64,000 nt of DNA from Lachnospiraceae bacterium (GTDB lineage: Bacteria > Bacillota > Clostridia > Lachnospirales > Lachnospiraceae): the NCBI GenBank assembly GCA_017540355.1, contig JAFYBE010000016.1:124001-188000 (forward strand), written 5' to 3'. Numbering within the stretch: the first letter of the stretch is position 1; each line of letters starts with the position of its first letter. Of the stretch, positions 45,700-55,470 are shown in pieces. The position numbers and the translations under genes are program-made. Below the pieces are notes generated by a model. The model saw only the letters and a list, made by a program, of their open reading frames with translations, had not been told where the DNA came from and did not search any database.

Positions 45700-47568
45700 T
45701 TATTCAACAGTCACCGACTTGGCAAGATTCCTCGGCTTGTCCACATCAAGACCTCTTGCAACGGATACATAATATCCCAAAAGCTGAAGAGGTATGACGG
45801 CAAGGCTTGCCGCAAAATGAGGATCGACCTTTGGTACATATGTCACGAAATCGCATGAATCTTCGGTCTTATAATTTCCTGCGGAAGTCAATCCGAAAAG
45901 ATATGCTCCTCTGGCTTTGCATTCAACCATATTGCTTATTGTCTTCTCATATAATTCGGGCTGCGTAAGGGCTCCGACCACGAGTGTTCCCTCTTCTATA
46001 AGAGAGATTGTTCCGTGCTTAAGTTCACCTGCCGCATATGCCTCCGAATGAATGTAGCTTACTTCTTTTAATTTAAGGCTTCCCTCAAGAGTTACGGCAT
46101 AATCGATACCTCTTCCTATGAAGAAGATATCGTGAGCATTCGCGTACTTGGCCGCAAACCACTGGATTCTCTCTTTATCAAGGAGAATATGCCCTATCTT
46201 ATCGGGAATGGTCATCATCTCATCTATATAGTAAGCGTACTTCTCATCATCGATAGTTCCGCGTACCTTGGCAAATTCTACGGCCAGACAGTACATAGCA
46301 ATAAGCTGTGCCGAATAAGCCTTGGTTGTTGCCACGGAAATCTCGGGACCTGCCAATGTATAGAATACATTGTCGGCCTCTCTTGCAATGGATGAACCAA
46401 CCACATTAACAACACCCAAAGTCTTGATACCGTTATTCTTTGCTTCTCTTAATGCCGCAAGCGAATCAGCAGTCTCACCCGACTGACTTATGACAATAAC
46501 CAGCTGATTCTTATCAAGAATCGGATTCCTGTATCTGAACTCACTCGCAAGTTCAACCCTGACCGGAATTCTTGCAAGGTCTTCCATTATGTACTGGCCT
46601 ACCATTCCGGCATGCCATGCCGAACCGCATGCAACAATGGTAATCTGTGATATATTCTTGATTTCCTCGGTAGTAAGGCCGACACCCGACAAATCAATCT
46701 TGCCGTTTTTAACGACACTTCCGATTGTATCCTCGACCGCTTTGGGCTGCTCGTGGATCTCCTTTATCATGAAATGCTCAAATCCGCCCTTTTCGGCAGC
46801 TTCCGCATCCCACTTGATCTCAACGCATTCCTTCTCTATCTGGTCTCCGTCAAGGTTGTAGAACACAGCCTTTCCGTCTTTTAAGCAGGCCATCTCAAGG
46901 TTGCCGATGTAATAAACCTGTCTTGTATACTTAAGAATGGCCGGAACGTCAGATGCTATATAACAGTCACCGTCAGCAATACCGATGATCATCGGGCTTT
47001 CTTTTCTTGCAGCCCAGATCTCATTCGGATGATCCTTAAACATTACTTCTAAAGCATAAGAACCCCTTACTCTGACCATCGTCTTGGCAATCGCATCAAC
47101 GGGTCCTATGTTGTACTTCTTATAGTAGTAATCTATAAGTTTGATAACAACCTCTGTATCGGTCTCCGAATAGAATTGATATCCGTGTCTTAAAAGCTTC
47201 TCCCTGAGTTCCTGATAGTTCTCTATGATACCGTTATGAACTCCGACAACGTCACTCTCAACCGTACCCGAACCCGACCTCGAGCAATTACCGCTGACAT
47301 GCGGGTGCGCATTGATCTGCGAAGGCTCGCCGTGAGTCGCCCATCTGGTATGGCCGATACCGCAGTTACCCTTAAGGGATTTTCCGCCGTCAACCTTATC
47401 GGAAAGTTCTTTTAACTTTCCCTTCTCCTTAACAACCTCTGCGGGGGTATCACCGTCCCTTACCGCAAGACCGGCAGAATCATATCCTCTGTATTCAAGC
47501 TTTGACAGACCCTCCAAAAGAATGGGTGCCGCCTGCTTCTTACCGACATATCCTACTATTCCACACAT
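45700..47568 (-). CDS. glmS: Glutamine-fructose-6-phosphate aminotransferase
   Basis: GlmS makes glucosamine-6-phosphate for peptidoglycan and surface sugars. The 622-residue protein has the N-terminal glutaminase domain with the nucleophile Cys2 (MCGIVGYVG), then two SIS sugar-isomerase domains (TIVACGSAWHAG, VISQSGETADSL, EVSYIHSEAYAAGELKHG) and the usual C-terminus KSVTVE. GGAGG lies ahead of the ATG. The start lies inside the end of the upstream GT2 gene (13-base overlap), so there is no room for a glmS ribozyme leader. Expression is thus tied to the polysaccharide locus. Confidence 0.97.
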   Translation of the reverse strand: MCGIVGYVGKKQAAPILLEGLSKLEYRGYDSAGLAVRDGDTPAEVVKEKGKLKELSDKVDGGKSLKGNCGIGHTRWATHGEPSQINAHPHVSGNCSRSGSGTVESDVVGVHNGIIENYQELREKLLRHGYQFYSETDTEVVIKLIDYYYKKYNIGPVDAIAKTMVRVRGSYALEVMFKDHPNEIWAARKESPMIIGIADGDCYIASDVPAILKYTRQVYYIGNLEMACLKDGKAVFYNLDGDQIEKECVEIKWDAEAAEKGGFEHFMIKEIHEQPKAVEDTIGSVVKNGKIDLSGVGLTTEEIKNISQITIVACGSAWHAGMVGQYIMEDLARIPVRVELASEFRYRNPILDKNQLVIVISQSGETADSLAALREAKNNGIKTLGVVNVVGSSIAREADNVFYTLAGPEISVATTKAYSAQLIAMYCLAVEFAKVRGTIDDEKYAYYIDEMMTIPDKIGHILLDKERIQWFAAKYANAHDIFFIGRGIDYAVTLEGSLKLKEVSYIHSEAYAAGELKHGTISLIEEGTLVVGALTQPELYEKTISNMVECKARGAYLFGLTSAGNYKTEDSCDFVTYVPKVDPHFAASLAVIPLQLLGYYVSVARGLDVDKPRNLAKSVTVE

Positions 47569-48491
47569 CTTTTTTCCTCCATAAAATATACAGGATTGGA
47601 AGATACCTTTTTAACAAATGACAGTGGCAGCTTCTTATAATTCCTGCCCGTCAAAAATCCCGCATATCTGAATACAATCTTTATTATATAACCCGGGATA
47701 CGGAGTATGTGTCCCGTTCTGCATAACTCACCGATGGTTTTAAATACAAGCTTCTTTCCCTCGGATTCCGACGACAGACCGGCAAATACTTCCGGGTGCT
47801 CAGCCTGTGATATTCCTATATCAACATTACGCTTAAACTGTTCTCTTGCCGAATAATCGTGAGAATGATATACCCTCGCATCGGCACTGTAGGCTATCCT
47901 GTATCCTGCATTAATCGCTGTCGCCGCGTATATCATGTCCTCATTGAATATCGTCTTTTTTATAAAACCGCCGAGCTTGTCGTATATGTCCCTTCTGTAA
48001 GCGCAGCTTACGTTGGAACAGAAATACGTCTTGATTCCCAGCCTGCCTATATCCTCTTTACTCTTAATCACGGATTCATCCGGATAGTTGAATGCCCTCG
48101 TAAAGCTTTCCTCTACGCTGCATCCGCTTTTAGGCAGCTGCCTTGCGTAACTTGCCGCCACATCGGTCTGTGACAGAGGCCTTATAAGTTCTTCTATAAA
48201 CCGCTCGTCTGCCGGCATCGCATCCTGCGTCATACAGATAAAAATGTCTGCTTTAGAGTATCCGGTTGCCATGGCTCTTGTGCCGCCGTGGTCGAAGCTG
48301 TCTTCATCGATATTGTACACACAGAGTGTATCCGGCAGATTGGTATGTTCAGACAGCATATCCTTAATATATTTCTCTCCGGTATTGATGATGATAATCT
48401 TTCCCGGCTTAAGAGTCTGTCTGCTTAATTTATCCAGTATTTCAAAAAGTTCCGGACCCGGTCTGTAAGTCGGTATTATCACATCTACCAT
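47556..48491 (-). CDS. Rhamnosyltransferase-like GT2 glycosyltransferase
   Basis: This 311-residue GT-A enzyme has VIIPTYRPGPELFEILDKL, SFDHGGTRAMATGYSKADI and a CMTQDAMP acidic motif, typical of the RfbF/RgpB-type rhamnosyltransferases that use dTDP-L-rhamnose. The presence of rfbC in the same cluster supports rhamnose. The gene is two bases from the LCP gene and overlaps glmS. The acceptor is unknown. Confidence 0.85.
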   Translation of the reverse strand: MVDVIIPTYRPGPELFEILDKLSRQTLKPGKIIIINTGEKYIKDMLSEHTNLPDTLCVYNIDEDSFDHGGTRAMATGYSKADIFICMTQDAMPADERFIEELIRPLSQTDVAASYARQLPKSGCSVEESFTRAFNYPDESVIKSKEDIGRLGIKTYFCSNVSCAYRRDIYDKLGGFIKKTIFNEDMIYAATAINAGYRIAYSADARVYHSHDYSAREQFKRNVDIGISQAEHPEVFAGLSSESEGKKLVFKTIGELCRTGHILRIPGYIIKIVFRYAGFLTGRNYKKLPLSFVKKVSSNPVYFMEEKRCVE

Positions 48492-48493
48492 AA

Positions 48494-49609
48494 TCAGTGT
48501 CCCGTATCAGCAGATATCTTAGCGCTGTAATTCTTAACTTCCGTTGACGGCACATAAGTGTCATCATCAAATAAAAACTTCTGAAGCAGAACAACGTTCT
48601 GTTCAAGGTTATCGGGTATAACGCACGAACCCTTTGAGCCGACCTTGCCCGTAGCTCTGTTGGTATCAAACGGGAAACCATCATCCGCTACGATTGTGTA
48701 TTTACCTACGTTACCCAAAAGTTCGATTATCTCATCATAATCCAGGGATGTTGAGATATAATCCTTGACTCCGTCATAGGCCGATGCCAGTTCCTTCGGG
48801 CTTGAAGACTTAGCCTTTTCAACACATTTCTCTATAACGCTTCTCTGCCTTTGCGCTCTCATGAAGTCATCACCGACATATCTGATTCTGCAGTATGCGG
48901 TAGCCTGAAGACCGTTAAGGTTCTGTGTGCCGGCACTTGTAACAGCCGTATAGTCCTTGCCTTCCGTAGCATAGAATATCTCGTTGTCATCCGACTTACC
49001 AACCATACTTATCTGATAGTTGTTAAGATGCATTATCTCATCTTCTCTGATATCCACGGTCACTCCGCCGAGCGCATCAACGATCTTGGCCAGACCCGTA
49101 AATCCTACAGTGACATAGTCGGTTATGTTAAGATCCAGATTCATATTAAGCATGTTGATAGCCTGCTCGGGACCGCCCTTGGCATATGCCGCGTTACACT
49201 TATTATATGAATCGTTACCTAAGTTAAGATATGTATCTCTGAAAACCGAACAGAGTCTTACTTCACCTGTATCCTCGTTAACCGACGCAATAATGATTGT
49301 ATCCGAACGGTTGCCTTTTCCAAGGGACTTATCTCTGGCATCCACTCCGAATAAGGCAATGTTTCTGTAGCCCTTTAAGGTCTCCTTCGTAGCCACATTC
49401 TCATTCATCTTAATGTCGGCTTCGTTGATCTTAATCTTCTGTATGGATGTTCCCTGCTTTACGGTCCATACTACAGCCACCAATCCCAATAAAACCGCTA
49501 TCTCAACTATTAAAAGGATTATCCTCCTGCGTCTCTTTGCCTTTCTCTTGGCTGCTATCGCTCTTCTTTTTGCCTCTTCCCTGCTTATGTTTCTTGATCT
49601 TGTTGCCAT
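48494..49609 (-). CDS. LytR-CpsA-Psr (LCP) family attachment enzyme
   Basis: This 371-residue protein has a highly basic cytoplasmic head (about residues 1-28), one membrane helix at about 29-48 and an extracellular LCP domain. Family marks include FGVDARDKSLGKGNRSDTI, VCLRDTYLN-like RLCSVFRDTYLN and YCRIRYVGDDFMRAQRQR with the arginines that bind pyrophosphate. LCP enzymes transfer a finished glycopolymer from its lipid carrier to peptidoglycan. It lies within the polysaccharide cluster, downstream of the sugar-1-phosphate transferase, which fits that role. Confidence 0.93.
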   Translation of the reverse strand: MATRSRNISREEAKRRAIAAKRKAKRRRRIILLIVEIAVLLGLVAVVWTVKQGTSIQKIKINEADIKMNENVATKETLKGYRNIALFGVDARDKSLGKGNRSDTIIIASVNEDTGEVRLCSVFRDTYLNLGNDSYNKCNAAYAKGGPEQAINMLNMNLDLNITDYVTVGFTGLAKIVDALGGVTVDIREDEIMHLNNYQISMVGKSDDNEIFYATEGKDYTAVTSAGTQNLNGLQATAYCRIRYVGDDFMRAQRQRSVIEKCVEKAKSSSPKELASAYDGVKDYISTSLDYDEIIELLGNVGKYTIVADDGFPFDTNRATGKVGSKGSCVIPDNLEQNVVLLQKFLFDDDTYVPSTEVKNYSAKISADTGH

Positions 49610-49638
49610 GTAAAAAAACTCTCCAAAATTATTTGCCC

Positions 49639-51042
49639 TTAATAGGCATTTTCATTGATAAATCCTCTGAATACCGTCAAAAAGATTATCTTTATATCAA
49701 ATCCAAACGACCAGTTCTCGATGTAATATATATCGTAGTCGATTCTCTTCCTGATCGAGGTATCCCCTCTGAATCCGTTGATCTGAGCCCATCCCGTAAG
49801 TCCCGGACGAACCTGATGCTTGATCATGTATCTGGGTATCTCTTCTTTGAACTTCTCAACAAACTGCGGCCTCTCGGGTCTCGGTCCGACCACGCTCATG
49901 TCACCCTTTAAAATGTTAACAAGCTGCGGAAGTTCATCAATACTCGTCCTTCTGAAGAACTTTCCAACCTTTGTAACTCTCGGATCGTTCTTCGTAGTCC
50001 AGGCCTTGGCTTCCTCTTCACTGTCCTGAACATACATTGTTCTGAACTTGTACATATTAAATGACTTATTGTGAAGGCCCACTCTCTCCTGCTTAAAGAT
50101 TATGGGTCCCTTACTTGTGCACTTGATAATAATCGCCACTATAAGCAAGAACGGCGAAAGAATAATAAGTGCTGCAAGCGAACTTATGATATCAAACAAC
50201 CTCTTAATAATCGCATTGAAAGTATTAGTAAGAGGGATATATCTTATATTGATGACCGGAAGACCGTTGAGATCCTCGGTATAAGGCTTATTGGGGATAA
50301 GGCTGTTGTAATCCGGAATAAACTTCGTATGTACTCCGGACTTCTCGCACATGCCTACCAGTTCCTCAAGCCTGTCGTAATCGGAAAGCGATAACGTAAC
50401 GGCTATCTCATCCAACTGGCTTATGGGCAGTATCATACTTAAATTATCGATATTGCCGATAACCTTAACGCCCTTATATGTGGTTCCTCTCGGAACCTTG
50501 TCATCAAGTATGCCTCTTATGACATAACCCCACTGAGGATTGGCCTTAATCCTGCTTATATACTCCTCTGCGGCCCTTGAATAACCCACTAACAGAATGT
50601 GCTTGATATTGTATCCGCGGCTTCTGATATGGCTTAATACCCATCTTATAATGAGTCGCTCAAGTATCATTAAGAAAGCACATACCACAGAATAGATGGC
50701 AATAAGGCCTCGCGAGAAATCGCTTATCTTAAACACTGCGATACACACAAGGAAAACAAACGCTCCGGCCATATTGGCGGCGAACACCTGCGTAATCTCC
50801 GTCTCAATCCTGCGCGTTCTCTTGGGTGTATACATCTTATTTAAGTAATATAAAACAAGATAACCGGGTACAAGGAAATACAATGCAGAGAAATAGAACT
50901 GCATCGTATATGCTCCGGCCCCGGTGTCCGCAAAAGGTCCCTCGAATTTAAGCCACCATGCCAAAAGGTATGAAACCGCAACAGCGACCGCATCCAAGAG
51001 AACCTGCAATCTGTTAAAATACTTCTGATTATCCTTAATCAT
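49639..51042 (-). CDS. Polyprenyl-phosphate sugar-1-phosphate transferase (WcaJ/WbaP-type)
   Basis: This 467-residue protein has four or five membrane helices at the front, a Rossmann-like CoA-binding type middle domain (HILLVGYSRAAEEYISRI), and the bacterial sugar transferase catalytic domain at about residues 270-467. That domain has KRLFDIISSLAAL, KQERVGLHNKSFNMYKFRTM, RTSIDELPQL, MSVVGPRPERP and VRPGLTGWAQ. It starts a chain by moving hexose-1-phosphate from a nucleotide sugar to undecaprenyl phosphate. A good promoter lies directly upstream, so a second transcription start is likely here. The sugar is not known. Confidence 0.94.
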   Translation of the reverse strand: MIKDNQKYFNRLQVLLDAVAVAVSYLLAWWLKFEGPFADTGAGAYTMQFYFSALYFLVPGYLVLYYLNKMYTPKRTRRIETEITQVFAANMAGAFVFLVCIAVFKISDFSRGLIAIYSVVCAFLMILERLIIRWVLSHIRSRGYNIKHILLVGYSRAAEEYISRIKANPQWGYVIRGILDDKVPRGTTYKGVKVIGNIDNLSMILPISQLDEIAVTLSLSDYDRLEELVGMCEKSGVHTKFIPDYNSLIPNKPYTEDLNGLPVINIRYIPLTNTFNAIIKRLFDIISSLAALIILSPFLLIVAIIIKCTSKGPIIFKQERVGLHNKSFNMYKFRTMYVQDSEEEAKAWTTKNDPRVTKVGKFFRRTSIDELPQLVNILKGDMSVVGPRPERPQFVEKFKEEIPRYMIKHQVRPGLTGWAQINGFRGDTSIRKRIDYDIYYIENWSFGFDIKIIFLTVFRGFINENAY

Positions 51043-51086
51043 CGCATCAACCTACACGATATTATACTTCCACCCACATTTTATGT

Positions 51087-51115
51087 ATTTTACACTAATA
51101 AGCTTATCAGTTCAA
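51087..51115 (-). promoter_or_regulatory. Candidate internal promoter for the sugar-1-phosphate transferase
   Basis: On the minus strand TTGAAC (51110-51115) and TAAAAT (51087-51092) are 17 bases apart. It lies in the 74-base gap after the GT2 gene. Confidence 0.65.
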
Positions 51116-51116
51116 C

Positions 51117-52079
51117 CTAAGCGAACCTTCTTAGGATATTGATCCACAGTTCGACCTGAATCTTCACATAGTTGCCGAAATTTGCAAACTTAAAAGGCAC
51201 CTTTTTTGCCCTTCCTTCGGCAGTCAGGCTATCCGCTATACCCTTAAAAAGCCCCTTTAAATATACGATTCCGAATCCCTTTAAGCAGAAGAACAAAAAC
51301 TTTATTCCGAATCCGATTATAAAAAACGGAAGGTTAATGATCCTCTGTAAAAAGGGCATGTTCTTGCGTATGATATACGTACTGTTCTTACTGCTTAAGC
51401 CGACCTTAAACTCATTGTATCTCGATCCCGAAAACCCGCTGCCCGCATGGAGCACCTTCGCGGAAGGCTCATACATATTGATATATCCTGCTATCCTGGC
51501 TCTGTATCCTAAGTCTACATCCTCAAGATAGGCGAAGTGCATTTCATCAAAAAGACCCAACTCTGTTACCGCGTCTCTTCTGTATATCGCAGCTCCTCCA
51601 CAGGCACTGAAAATCTGCCTTTTTTTATCAACCTTTTCTTCAGGCTTGTCTTTGCCGTAAGCGTAGGCCCAACCGAGCGCACAGTAGTAATCTCCGGCTC
51701 CGTCTACCGTCGACTCATCACTTAACTTAAGCATCTTGGCGCTTACGCTGAATATCTTCTCATCGGCCTCTATGGCCTGCTCCATACGTCTTACAAAGTC
51801 CCCGATGACTTTGGTGTCGTTATTAAGCAAAAGCACATACTTCGTTGTCGCAGCTTCTATACCTCTGTTAACGGCAGCTGCAAATCCCGTATTCTCGGCA
51901 AGTGCAATAAGCTTTACATCAGGATGGCTTGTTCTGACATATTCGGCACTTCCGTCTTTCGAACCGTCATCCACAACTATGGTCTCAAAGCCGTCACTCT
52001 CCGACTCGCTTAAGCTTAACAGACAGTCCTTTAAGTAATCTATTCCGTTGTAATTGGGGATAATGACCGTAGTCTTCAT
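51117..52079 (-). CDS. GT2 glycosyltransferase with C-terminal membrane region (WbbL-like)
   Basis: This 320-residue enzyme has a GT-A domain with VIIPNYNGIDYLKDCL, ETIVVDDGSKDGS and the metal-binding LLLNNDTKV. LFDEMHFAYLEDVDLGYRAR is a feature of rhamnosyltransferases such as WbbL. Two amphipathic or hydrophobic segments at about residues 240-275 may attach it to the membrane. It follows the 496-residue GT2 by 24 bases. Donor inferred as dTDP-rhamnose from context. Confidence 0.88.
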   Translation of the reverse strand: MKTTVIIPNYNGIDYLKDCLLSLSESESDGFETIVVDDGSKDGSAEYVRTSHPDVKLIALAENTGFAAAVNRGIEAATTKYVLLLNNDTKVIGDFVRRMEQAIEADEKIFSVSAKMLKLSDESTVDGAGDYYCALGWAYAYGKDKPEEKVDKKRQIFSACGGAAIYRRDAVTELGLFDEMHFAYLEDVDLGYRARIAGYINMYEPSAKVLHAGSGFSGSRYNEFKVGLSSKNSTYIIRKNMPFLQRIINLPFFIIGFGIKFLFFCLKGFGIVYLKGLFKGIADSLTAEGRAKKVPFKFANFGNYVKIQVELWINILRRFA

Positions 52080-52103
52080 TACACTCCTTATCCTCTGAAA
52101 ATA

Positions 52104-53591
52104 TCAAAACAAAAACTCGGGATCGTAAAGCAGCTGATATCCTTCCATGCTGATATTCCTGCTTAAGGCTATTCCCGCATCGAGGTAATCTATATCATCG
52201 TAATTAAGCTTCGCTAAGTATTCCGATATATCAACATAAGGCGAATTGTGTGTTCCGTGGGACAGTTCGTCCTCAAGCTTTGCTATAAGTTCTCTGTCAA
52301 AAAGATGCAGGTGTTCTTCATCTTTTGCCAGTTCTGTGACAAGCCTGCCCAGATCATCCGTCACCATCATGTTGCGAACATCCAGATACAGAGCATTCTG
52401 CTGCAGCTTGGCTCTGTGCATATATCCGCTGAACTTAACGTTCATTCCGTCGTATATGCAGGTCTTTGTGGAGTCCATAATACCACCCACTATCTTGTTA
52501 TCCTTTATGACAGGACCGCCTATGGCACCTATATCGTATCGGTTAAGGAAGGTATTGTATGCAAGCAGACCTCTCTTGTGTGCCGTAAGCTCTCTCTTCC
52601 TCTGTATGGCCGGTCCGTTCTTCGGATAGATAATCTCATCCCTGTAATCAACCCTGTAAAAACCGTTGTGCTTTGTCGGTCGTACGTCGGCTGCAATACC
52701 TGTCTTTTTAAGGAAATCAGAGACCGCTCTTTTGCCCGCTTCGTAGGCATAGGTCTTGCTCGCCGGATTAGCGGCCGTAGAAGCCTCATGACTTCTCCAG
52801 TGGTAAAGCACCTTGGAGATATGGCCGTATGTAATCGGAGTCTCGTCAGAGGAATCTCTTGTCAGGGCATAAGCTCTTAAGACCAGATCGTGATCCTGCG
52901 CTCCGTCAAAAAGACTGCGCAGCTTAAGCTCCTTTATAAGCGATGTCTTCATAACCAGAAAATGGCATATATAATTGTTGGTAAGCAAAAGGTCCGGATT
53001 GAATCCGGGCTTAAAGTTCGGTTCAAAGAACTTCTTACCGTCCGAGTCGCACTTATCCTCATCCGAATAAACAAACGCACAGTCTATTCCTTCGGCTTTA
53101 TTCTTCTCAATATAGGTCGCATACTCATACAGGCAATCCGGAGTGAGCATGTCGTCATGATCCAAAAGGCCGACATATTCTCCGCTTGCCGCTCTGATGC
53201 CGGCATTGGTATTCTCGGAAATCCCTTTGTTCTCGGATAACTGAATATACTTTATCCTGTAATCCTTATATGAATTTGCCGCTTTCCTGACCGTGCCGAG
53301 CTTTGATGCGTCGGCAATTATAAGTTCAAAACGACCGTATGTCTGAGCCAGAACGGATTCTATGCAGGCTCTGATGTGCTTATCGCTTGTCTCGTAAGCC
53401 GGAACTATGATACTGAACTTAATCGGCTTATCCTTGACTTCCTGTCTCTGACGCTCAAGCACCTCGGCAGGCGGCTGCAGATAGTTGTATTCCTGCTTAT
53501 CCACCAGCCTTTCGACTGACGCATAAAAGGTGTCCTCTATTCCGTTTCTCTTCAAATAGCTGTATGCTTTGCGTATGTTACCGAATGCCAT
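52104..53591 (-). CDS. GT2 glycosyltransferase
   Basis: This 495-residue protein has a helical lead of about 55 residues, a GT-A domain with FSIIVPAYETSDKHIRACIE, GLLDHDDMLTPDCLYEY and AQDHDLVLRAYALT, and a C-terminal half of less clear type that may be a second, degenerate GT-A domain (LLAYNTFLNRYDIGAIGG). I start at 53591 because GGGGAG lies just upstream; the ATG at 53603 overlaps that site. It resembles the first domain of the 650-residue GT2 upstream, suggesting paralogy within the cluster. Confidence 0.85.
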   Translation of the reverse strand: MAFGNIRKAYSYLKRNGIEDTFYASVERLVDKQEYNYLQPPAEVLERQRQEVKDKPIKFSIIVPAYETSDKHIRACIESVLAQTYGRFELIIADASKLGTVRKAANSYKDYRIKYIQLSENKGISENTNAGIRAASGEYVGLLDHDDMLTPDCLYEYATYIEKNKAEGIDCAFVYSDEDKCDSDGKKFFEPNFKPGFNPDLLLTNNYICHFLVMKTSLIKELKLRSLFDGAQDHDLVLRAYALTRDSSDETPITYGHISKVLYHWRSHEASTAANPASKTYAYEAGKRAVSDFLKKTGIAADVRPTKHNGFYRVDYRDEIIYPKNGPAIQRKRELTAHKRGLLAYNTFLNRYDIGAIGGPVIKDNKIVGGIMDSTKTCIYDGMNVKFSGYMHRAKLQQNALYLDVRNMMVTDDLGRLVTELAKDEEHLHLFDRELIAKLEDELSHGTHNSPYVDISEYLAKLNYDDIDYLDAGIALSRNISMEGYQLLYDPEFLF

Positions 53592-53615
53592 AACACTCCC
53601 CACATATATCGCAAT

Positions 53616-53652
53616 TGCCCACTGTGCTCCGTCATGCGGCCTCCAGTGGGCA
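53616..53652 (-). other. Hairpin between phosphohexomutase and GT2 genes
   Basis: A perfect 9-base-pair stem (TGCCCACTG at 53616-53624 with 53644-53652) with a 19-base loop and no T run. It could be an attenuating or stabilising element within the operon. Confidence 0.5.
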
Positions 53653-53674
53653 TTACTTTTATATTATTCTCTTC

Positions 53675-55396
53675 TTAGAGGTATGACTTAAGTGCCTCTG
53701 TAAGCTTAACATTCTTATCCTTCGCATCCTCAAGACTCTCGCCCTTGACGCCCATGTAGAACTTGATCTTGGGTTCGGTTCCGGAAGGTCTTGCGCAGCA
53801 CCATGAATCCTCGGAAAGCTCAAAATAAAGAACATTGGACTTCGGAAGTCCCGTAGGAGATGTGGCACCGGTCTCAAGATCGGTCACGACATCCTTCTCA
53901 TAGTCTCTTAACTTAAGTACCTTAAGGTCACCGAAGTTCTTGGGAGGGTTGGCTCTTAACTTGTCCATTATCTCCTGTATCTGCTTTGAACCGTCAACGC
54001 CCTTAAGCGTGATTGTATACATATCCTCTTTGTAATATCCGAACTCCTCGTAAATCTTAAGCATCTGATCCCAGAGGGTACGTCCGTTAGCCTTGCACCA
54101 TGCGGCTGCTTCACACAGACACATAACCGCAACAACGGCATCCTTGTCTCTTGCATGTGTTCCGGCAAGACATCCGTAAGATTCCTCAAGTCCGAATACA
54201 TAGTTGTTGGATCCTGTCTCTTCAAATCTCTTGATCTCTCTTCCGATATACTTAAATCCGGTAAGCACCTCTATAAGCTTTACACCGAACTTATCGGCAA
54301 TCGGATCTGCAAGGTTGGTCGTAACTATGGTCTTAACCATAGCCGGATTAACAGGCATCGTATTCGTAGCGGTACGCTCTCTTAAGATATATTCGGCAAT
54401 TATCATTCCCGACATGTTGCCGGTGAAAGGCATGTATTCGCCTGTCTTTGTATCAAGTGCATATATACCGAGTCTGTCCGCATCGGGATCGGTTGCAAGC
54501 ACGATGTCCGCATTCTTCTCTTTTGCAAGCTTAAGTGCCAGAGTGAATGCCTTGGGATCCTCGGGGTTGGGATACTCAAGCGTTGTGAAGTCGGGATCAG
54601 GGAGTTCCTGCTCGGGAACAACATATACGTTTTTAAATCCGAGCTCTGAAAGAATTCTTCTTACAGGCTTATTACCCGTTCCGTGGAAAGGTGAATAAAC
54701 TATCTTGATATCCTCCGCCATCTGCTTGATAACGTCAGGATGAATTATCTGCTTCTTAAGCTCGGCCATATACTTATCATCTATGTCTTTGCCGATGACC
54801 ACATAAAGACCCTTGCTTAAAGCCTCTTCCTTGGACATGGTCTTAACGGTGTGATAATCGGTCACTTTCTTGACTTCGGTTATGATCTCACCGTCCATGG
54901 GCACGGATACCTGTGCGCCGTCTTCCCAATATACCTTATATCCGTTATATTCCGGAGGATTGTGGCTGGCCGTAACGACTATTCCCGAGATACATCCCAA
55001 AGTACGAAGTGCGAAACTTAACTCGGGTGTGGGACGGAGTTCATCGAACACATAAGCCTTGATTCCGTTGGCTGCCAGACAAAGTGCAGCTTCATCGGCA
55101 AATTCGGGGCTCATTCTTCTTGAATCGTATGCAATGGCCATTCCCTTATCCTGCTTGCCCTTTAAAAGGATATAATTGGCAAGACCCTGTGTAGCCTTTC
55201 TTACGGTATAGATATTCATTCTGTTGGTTCCGGCTCCGATAACACCTCTTAATCCGCCGGTACCGAATTCCAGTTCCTTATAGAATCTGTCCTCTATCTC
55301 CTTATCATTATCAGCGATAGCTCTGAGTTCATCCTTTGTCTTCTCATCAAAATATTCGTCCTTTAACCAGAATTCAAATTCATCCCTGTAACTCAT
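53675..55396 (-). CDS. Phosphoglucomutase/phosphohexomutase
   Basis: This 573-residue enzyme interconverts hexose-6-phosphate and hexose-1-phosphate. The phosphoserine loop is VTASHNPPEYNGYKVY, the metal loop DPDADRLG, the sugar loop FGLEESYG and the phosphate-binding end RPSGTEPKIKFY. Length fits the PgcA-type phosphoglucomutase of Firmicutes. In this cluster glucose-1-phosphate would feed dTDP-rhamnose synthesis, whose later enzyme RfbC lies at the right edge. Confidence 0.94.
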   Translation of the reverse strand: MSYRDEFEFWLKDEYFDEKTKDELRAIADNDKEIEDRFYKELEFGTGGLRGVIGAGTNRMNIYTVRKATQGLANYILLKGKQDKGMAIAYDSRRMSPEFADEAALCLAANGIKAYVFDELRPTPELSFALRTLGCISGIVVTASHNPPEYNGYKVYWEDGAQVSVPMDGEIITEVKKVTDYHTVKTMSKEEALSKGLYVVIGKDIDDKYMAELKKQIIHPDVIKQMAEDIKIVYSPFHGTGNKPVRRILSELGFKNVYVVPEQELPDPDFTTLEYPNPEDPKAFTLALKLAKEKNADIVLATDPDADRLGIYALDTKTGEYMPFTGNMSGMIIAEYILRERTATNTMPVNPAMVKTIVTTNLADPIADKFGVKLIEVLTGFKYIGREIKRFEETGSNNYVFGLEESYGCLAGTHARDKDAVVAVMCLCEAAAWCKANGRTLWDQMLKIYEEFGYYKEDMYTITLKGVDGSKQIQEIMDKLRANPPKNFGDLKVLKLRDYEKDVVTDLETGATSPTGLPKSNVLYFELSEDSWCCARPSGTEPKIKFYMGVKGESLEDAKDKNVKLTEALKSYL

Positions 55397-55429
55397 ATTT
55401 ATCCTCCTTAGAATGATGCATTTATCATA

Positions 55430-55444
55430 TCGCCGAAACGGCGA
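55430..55444 (-). other. Short GC hairpin upstream of the phosphohexomutase gene
   Basis: TCGCCG (55430-55435) pairs with CGGCGA (55439-55444) over a 3-base loop, in the 74-base gap between the GT2 and mutase genes. The T run on the minus strand lies before, not after, the stem, so it is not a standard terminator. Confidence 0.4.
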
Positions 55445-55470
55445 AAAACTTGCATTTCACAAGCTTTATA

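Noticed and set aside
47569..47700. Possible glmS ribozyme
   Set aside because: The region upstream of glmS is coding sequence of the GT2 gene, and I see no ribozyme core.
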